From Pisolithus tinctorius (Eukaryota > Basidiomycota > Agaricomycetes > Boletales > Pisolithaceae): 64,000 nucleotides of DNA. This document shows positions 58,636 to 64,000 of the stretch, one piece after another. A program made the translations under genes and the position numbers. How positions within the stretch are numbered: position 1 is the stretch's first letter; each line of letters starts with the position of its first letter. The stretch covers positions 992,001 to 1,056,000 of the forward strand of contig JANFAH010000007.1 in assembly GCA_024663395.1 (NCBI GenBank), in the 5' to 3' direction. The notes beneath the pieces were generated by a model, which saw only the letters and a list, made by a program, of their open reading frames with translations, did no database searches and was not told the DNA's origin.

Positions 58636-60657
58636 TCATGTTTCTGCCACCGCCGTGGTCTGTTCAAATCCGTTGCAATGAGCAGCCAAGTCGGAGGTTG
58701 TGAACCTCTTCTTCCCCTTTGTGTCCTCCGCGTAGTTCTCATAAAAATTGTTCTCATCCCTGTTGGAGAGATGTTCGAGCTCTACCTCCCCGTCTCCTGC
58801 ATCAACGCGTCTTCCGGGCCCGTCCCAGAAATGAAAGGCTTGGCTGTGTACGCCATAGGATGTGGGCACAACCTCAAGCAGATCCCCTCGGGCAACCTCG
58901 ATCGCAGGAATCTCCGACGCAGGAAGGCCAATCAAGTAGGACAAAAGGCAGCGAATGACGGACGAATGTCCGATAATCAACAAGTCTTCCTTCTCCCGCT
59001 CCAGTTCGATCAAAATCGGCTCCAAACGTACTAGTGACCAATGTTGCTCTAGGCACCGTATCGCATGTATAGAATCCCGTAGGGACTCACCTGACAAATC
59101 ATGGTAACTTTCTGCTCGTGGTGCTCGGAATGCGTACGGATCCTTCACAAATCTAGCCCACTCTTCAGGGTAAAACTTACGGGCTTGGTCTGGAGTGAGG
59201 CCATCCCAAACACCTGGATTGATTTCGCACATTTGTAGCTTTTCGATTACTTTGACTCTGGGAGTGGACTCCCTATTAGATGTGAGGAATGGCCATGCTG
59301 TATGGTGAGCACGCCGCCGGGTCGAGGTCCAAATCTGCTCCTCGGTCAGAAACTCAAGGCATGACAGAGACCGAAGTCACGCACCACAAGTCGGCGCTCC
59401 TTCGGATCGTAGCCGCGTTGTTCAAGAGATTTAGCACGTCTTTCAAGAACAAATTCCTTCAGTCTCTCAGAATATTCCCAGCCAGCAGGCGAGAGGTCGG
59501 AATCTGCCTTATACGAGTGCTCAATCAACGATTGGCCCGACTGTTCAGGATGAAGATTAATTAAGGAAATCATCAGCAATGTTAATCTGGGTTCCTTACA
59601 CGGGCGAAGTATATCATTCGGAAACGATTGTGGATATTCATAAGGAAGAAAACTATACGTGACTGTCGAAATCATATCGTCGTCACTCCGTGCGATTTTC
59701 ACAGCGAAAAATACTGACTTGCAGATATCCACGGATTTTCTGAAGGCGATGAAATTACATCTCAAGAAACATAGAGTTGGCGGAGAAAAACGCACGTTCA
59801 CCATTATTTTCTCGCCTACCTGGACGACGATGAGAGTGCTGACCCTTTTGATTTTACACAACGCAACCTACGTTAAATATGCGGATATATGGCCACTCGG
59901 TTTCCTCGATAGTTTCATAAGCTTGCTCCCGGAGACGAATGCGACCATAATAATCTTCGACGGCTTTGTCTTGGTCCCATCCACGATACTATTCGGGTTC
60001 AGAAGAATGCGCGGACGCCAAAATGACGGACGACGATACCCACATCGGGGGAGGAGATTTTGACGTTTCGTATATTAGTCTCGATTATCTCTTTGTTATC
60101 GCAGACGGATTCTGTGTCCCGACAATTAACGTTGCTATACGGACCTCAGTCCATTCACAGAATACATGCCTAGCATGACTACATGGATCCCAAGCTTGTC
60201 AAACTTTTCGGCAAGGGCTTGTCGATTCTTTCTCAGTCCGTTGTTCGCGTCATAGATGACGACCTGGCCGCCCCCTTCAAAGAACTCCCATATGAGGTTC
60301 TCACACCCGTCCGAAACCTTCTTTCGAAGTGCTAGTGTTTCTGGACTCTTCTCCCCTGGACGGATGAAACCAAAGCAAAGGGGGTAGATGTATCACTTCC
60401 ATGCAAATCGTATTGCCACGATATAACTCACCGATACTGAAATAATCTGGCGGAAGCTTCTGTGCGCCTCCGAGAGTTTTACGGCGATAATCGCCTAGAG
60501 AGACGACAATCGTTTTCACGCCCATCCACCGCAGATATCGCTCGAGTGCGCGGGATATATGGGTCTTTCCTCGCGCTGGAAGCCCCACAGTCATGATCAT
60601 AATTTTACCTGCATGAAACAGGAGACCAGACGCGGTGGTATACAGAGGGGCTGCCAT
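58636..60657 (-). CDS. PFK26: 6-phosphofructo-2-kinase with a His-to-Ser change in its bisphosphatase site
   Basis: Makes fructose 2,6-bisphosphate, the activator of phosphofructokinase. Start [20 protein letters not shown]; the kinase P-loop is [20 protein letters not shown], followed by [52 protein letters not shown] and [20 protein letters not shown], all intact. In the phosphatase half the catalytic R-H-G is read across an intron as IYFAR joined to [20 protein letters not shown], so Ser replaces His, as in yeast Pfk26. One intron (before ESVCDN) fits best with a GC donor. The protein therefore looks kinase-only. The stop is at 58636. Confidence 0.88.
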
Positions 60658-60734
60658 TAGTAAATTGTGAAGTATGAAGTTATCTAGTATCTACTATCGT
60701 AGGCGCCCCTGTCGTTCTGGCGTCGTCGGGAGAA

Positions 60735-60742
60735 TCACGTGA
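60735..60742. promoter_or_regulatory. TCACGTGA E-box upstream of PFK26
   Basis: The octamer lies about 78 bases upstream of the PFK26 start. It is one of four occurrences I found in the window (6177, 19519, 48619, 60735). Confidence 0.45.
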
Positions 60743-60890
60743 CTAACATTCCGAACTTTGGGACTTGTACTTGGTGACCTCAGGCAAGGGGGCGGTCAAC
60801 TCTACATCCCACAAGTCCTAAGGATCCGTCGACACTGACTAGGTAATTAATGCAAGATAGTACTTAATCACACAACAGCAAATACTACGG

Positions 60891-62721
60891 TTAGAAGGGT
60901 GCTAAGAGCATCTTCCTAGGGTCCTCAATATACTCCTTCACTTTCACTACAAAATCATTGGGTCAGAACGGTAAATGGAATAAAGAGGATAGATTTCTGA
61001 CCGAGGAAAGTCACAGCATCCCGACCATCAAGTAGACGGTGGTCGTAGGTGAGGGCGACGATCATGATCGGTCGGATAACAATTTGTCCATTGACAACAA
61101 CTGGCCTTTCCTTGATGGTATGCATACCAAGGACGGCTGCCTGAGGAAGATTGATGATGGGCGTCCCAAATAGGGAACCAAACACTCCGCCGTTGGAACT
61201 AGTAGACCTGCGAGTCAGTGAACTTGGGAAGGCCGAGACATGAGCTTACATTGTGAAAGTGCCTCCTGTCATATCTTCAAGGGATAGTTTCCCGTCTCTG
61301 GCCTGGATATCGCATTTGAGACCGAAAGCAGCAACTCAACAGACCGAGTAATTACCTTCTTACCAAGGGCGGCGATCTCCTTCTCAATCTGCAAAAAGCC
61401 GAGGCTCTCTGCATTCCTCACGACAGGCGTGACCAAACCTTTAGGAGTCGCGACGGCAACGCTAAGATCGACGAAGTCACGATACACGATTTCGTCGCCC
61501 TCAATAGAAGCGTTGACCGCAGGTAGTTCTTGCAAAGCCAACGTACATGCGCGGGCAAACGCGCTCATGAAGCCAAGTTTGACGTCATGCTCTTTCAGCA
61601 CCTCATCCTTGTATTTCTTGCGCAGATCCATGAGCGCAGACATGTCGATTTCATTGAACGTCGTGAGCGATGCAGCCGCGTTCTGGGATTCCTTGAGTCG
61701 CTCAGCGATGCGCAGGCGCATACGGCTCATTTTCACCTAGGTCCAGGTAACCGTCGATGAAGACATAGGAAGGGGCACAAAAGAAGTGAGCTCACTCGCG
61801 TCTCATTGCGGTTCCCAGGTGCTTTCGAAGGCGCAGCAGGGGTTTCCTCCTTTTTAGCGGAGGCTTTGGCGTCTTCCTTGAGTTCCTTCTTCGCTTCTTT
61901 GGGTCCATCGGAAGGAATGCCACCGCCCTGCTTATCAACCCCAGAGGGCTGAGGCGGGGGTGGAGCGCTTTTGTCGACTTGCTGGTCAACAGGTTCTTCG
62001 GAGTCCTCCTGCTTTGAAGATGGGGGTAACTCTTTCGGACTTTCGCTGGTTTTCGAGGAGGCTTATGCGACCGAGTGATCGAGTGAACGTGTTGGGTCGC
62101 GCAAGAGAAACGACTTACCCGCACCAGCCTCTATCTTGAACAGGTCTTGGCCAACAACAACGGTGTCCTCCTCATTTGCAAGGGTTTCGATAATGGTGCC
62201 AGAAATGGGGGCATTGACAGTGACATCAATCTGTATTAGGGCAGAGTTAGTTTTCGCACGACGTGAAGTGTGTGGAGAGGTCCGAAGGATAGGGGTGCGG
62301 CTAAGATGATACAAGTATACTGACCTTGTCCGTCTCGATGGTGGCGACCTCTTCGTCTGCCTCGACAGTGTCGCCGACCTTTTTCGACCAAGACCTGAGG
62401 GTGCCCTCGGATATTGACTCCGCCATCTGCGGTACTTTGACGGTCTCGGCTGCGGGGTTTCCAGAAGTGAGACGTCAAGGATGGTTCGCACGACTGGATG
62501 CGTCATGGCACTACTGACCTTGCAAGAGACGTGAGGTATGAAACTGAGTGCGAGTGAGTTGTGTTCCGGCAACGTTCCTGTGGCAAAGTGAATTAGTATG
62601 TCTGTAGGGCGCCCTAGTAGAATAGCTGGATGAACCATAGTTTGGAAAGAGACGTCTGTGAACGATTACTTGCACAAAAAGCGCGGCTGCGCGCAATAGC
62701 AATGGCACGTTTCGATAGCAT
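60891..62721 (-). CDS. KGD2: dihydrolipoyl succinyltransferase (E2 of 2-oxoglutarate dehydrogenase)
   Basis: Mitochondrial TCA-cycle enzyme core. Start [17 protein letters not shown], a presequence. The lipoyl domain has [20 protein letters not shown] and [20 protein letters not shown] (lipoyl-Lys in ETDKID). A Pro/Lys/Glu-rich linker replaces a peripheral-binding domain, as usual for Kgd2. The catalytic domain has [80 protein letters not shown] and [20 protein letters not shown] with the active His-Arg/Asp-Gly box, ending [10 protein letters not shown] at 60891. With IDH1 in the same window it makes the adjacent TCA-cycle step, but the two are not co-located. Confidence 0.93.
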
Positions 62722-62984
62722 GACAACCTAGCAGGCTGTGGTTGAAGTTGGTGAATATTGTCGAGGACAAAACCGGGACTCAATCGACTCGGCAATACAT
62801 AATACAACACAACACAAAGCTGCTACTAAAGTCAACGCTGAAACAAGGTACAGCATTATGACGCAGGTACCGGTGGTGCTCATGACCACTAGGATAGTAC
62901 AGCTGGCTGAGATAGAGCCTTGGAATAGCACCAATGGCGCCGCGACATCGAGTCATACCTTCATATTACGCGCTGACTCCTCGT

Positions 62985-63920
62985 TGACAACCCCCCCACC
63001 CTCCCCGGTCGCCAACACGAGGGCCCGCGATCAGCCTATACTTCCCGCCCTTCATTTTCTGTAAAACTTTGGCTACGATCAGCGCCGCACCCATGGGTGC
63101 CCACAATGTTGCGGGATGGCTAAGTTTTCCTTATCCGAATGTGAACAACTCCGGCTGTTCCAACCCTTGCAAGGGATGAAACCTCACGGGGTCGAAATCG
63201 GCCGGGTTGTCCCCATACTCGGATGATTTGTGCACCGCTTGTACGTCAGCTACTTCTAACGTCGGCGTAAAGAATCTATTCCATCCCAGAGTCGTTCTAG
63301 ACCGGGCGATGCGTTTGGTGGGAGGGTGGAGGCGAAGGCATTCCATCACGACCATTTTCATGCTTGGTTCCATGCTCTCCTCCTGGAAGAACTGGAACTG
63401 TTCCTCCGTCGGATGGTCGGCAAAGGTGAGGACAATGTCAAGCAGATTGTCGCCGCCACTGCAGCATACATGAGATGCTGTGACAGTGACAACACGCCAC
63501 ATTGTTTCATACGCGGGAAGGATGAGATTCAGTGGGTTAGGGTAACTGTCGTGGTCATAGATCCATCTTTTAAGGCACCTGTTTGCCCCGTCGAGCAAGG
63601 TGTCAAAACAGTGAGATCTTTGTTCTTGGACCACGCCCAGCGTTTGTTAATCGGGAAGGCCCTCCTGACCGGCGAGTATCTAGCGTTGGATCCAGCATAT
63701 TCCGGGCTGGTAATCTCAGTGTCGTCTCGCTTCTACACCATCATCCGTGATGGCGGTCCTTCCGTTGGTCCGAATGAAATCTGCGGTGGCTGGTCGTTGG
63801 CGGGGATGCTCGACGACGCATTTGGTGCCACCGAGACACGGGCCACAAGAGTCGACACCGTCGATCGACTGAACAACGCAGCGTTTAATGCGCTTAGGAA
63901 CGCAGGCACTCGCAATCATA
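62985..63920 (-). pseudogene. cytochrome P450 remnant
   Basis: Minus-strand C-terminal half of a P450. LNLILPAYETMWRVVTV (before the I helix) is followed by VVMECLRLHPPTKRIAR (ExxR helix region, with E and R kept) and DFDPVRFHP (PERF-like). The haem loop reads FG, stop (TAA), GKLSHPATLWAPMGAALIVA. The axial Cys is replaced by His and a nonsense codon precedes it, so the enzyme cannot be active. Upstream parts around 63700-63920 are unrecognisable or shifted. The 5' half may lie beyond the window. Confidence 0.75.
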
Positions 63921-64000
63921 CATTGGAGACAACGACCGACACTAAACTACATACTATTCACCAAAATCCGATCACGGGCATCCGTCCACGTGAGAAGGGA

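Noticed and set aside
62063..62638. Long minus-strand frame through the KGD2 N-terminal region
   Set aside because: It reads through introns and in the wrong frame for part of its length; the lipoyl-domain exons define the real frame.

Overview
The window is nuclear DNA of a filamentous basidiomycete, most likely an Agaricomycete. Genes lie close together on both strands. Almost all are cut by short GT-AG introns of about 50-70 bases, often with a CTGAC/TGAC-like branch site near the 3' end. The products are eukaryotic housekeeping proteins with fungal features: Yra1/ALY mRNA export adaptors, UGGT with a C-terminal HDEL, H2A ending SQEV, and a kinase-type PFK2. I saw no bacterial operons, CRISPR arrays, tRNA or rRNA genes, intact transposons or viral genes. 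Gene ends given here were chained by hand across introns; the outer ends of most genes are firm, but some single splice sites are less so.

Layout. 0-6 kb: 5' part of the lariat debranching enzyme DBR1 (cut by the window edge), a tiny one-helix membrane protein, a four-helix membrane protein, an ALY/REF export adaptor and a divergent bHLH transcription factor. 6-15 kb is a rearranged accessory-like stretch: an MFS transporter, a stray copy of the bHLH 3' end, a YogA-type zinc alcohol dehydrogenase, a tandem duplication that left broken ends of this gene and of RAM2 side by side, intact RAM2 (prenyltransferase alpha subunit) and a second ALY/REF gene. 15-26 kb: RPC31, IDH1, a PNRC/Edc-like proline-rich protein, a 1.7 kb pyrimidine-rich stretch without a recognised gene, homoserine dehydrogenase and cofilin. 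26-44.9 kb: UGGT, a three-RRM RNA-binding protein, a PPR protein, a DUF155 (RMND1/Rmd1) protein, LSM8 and a TPT/DMT transporter. 45-49.7 kb: a GFA-domain relic, two tandem paralogous small membrane proteins of unknown family, histone H2A and ATP10. 49.8-64 kb: SEC24 with an N-terminal WW domain, a second copy of the MFS transporter in inverted orientation, a GT61 glycosyltransferase, PFK2/FBPase-2, KGD2 and a dead cytochrome P450.

How the genes fit together. Most are unlinked housekeeping functions: TCA cycle and respiration (IDH1, KGD2, ATP10, PPR, DUF155), glycolytic control (PFK26), RNA processing and export (DBR1, LSM8, two ALY/REF, Csx1/Nam8-like), and secretion quality control and traffic (UGGT, SEC24, GT61). 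The strongest unusual signal is structural. A block of about 2.7 kb with an apparently intact MFS gene occurs twice, inverted and about 47 kb apart. One copy is flanked by a direct duplication of the neighbouring bHLH 3' end. A separate tandem duplication straddles two convergent gene ends. I did not find a convincing new multi-gene system. The most novel genes are the tandem small membrane proteins at 45.9-47.3 kb and the WW-SEC24 fusion.
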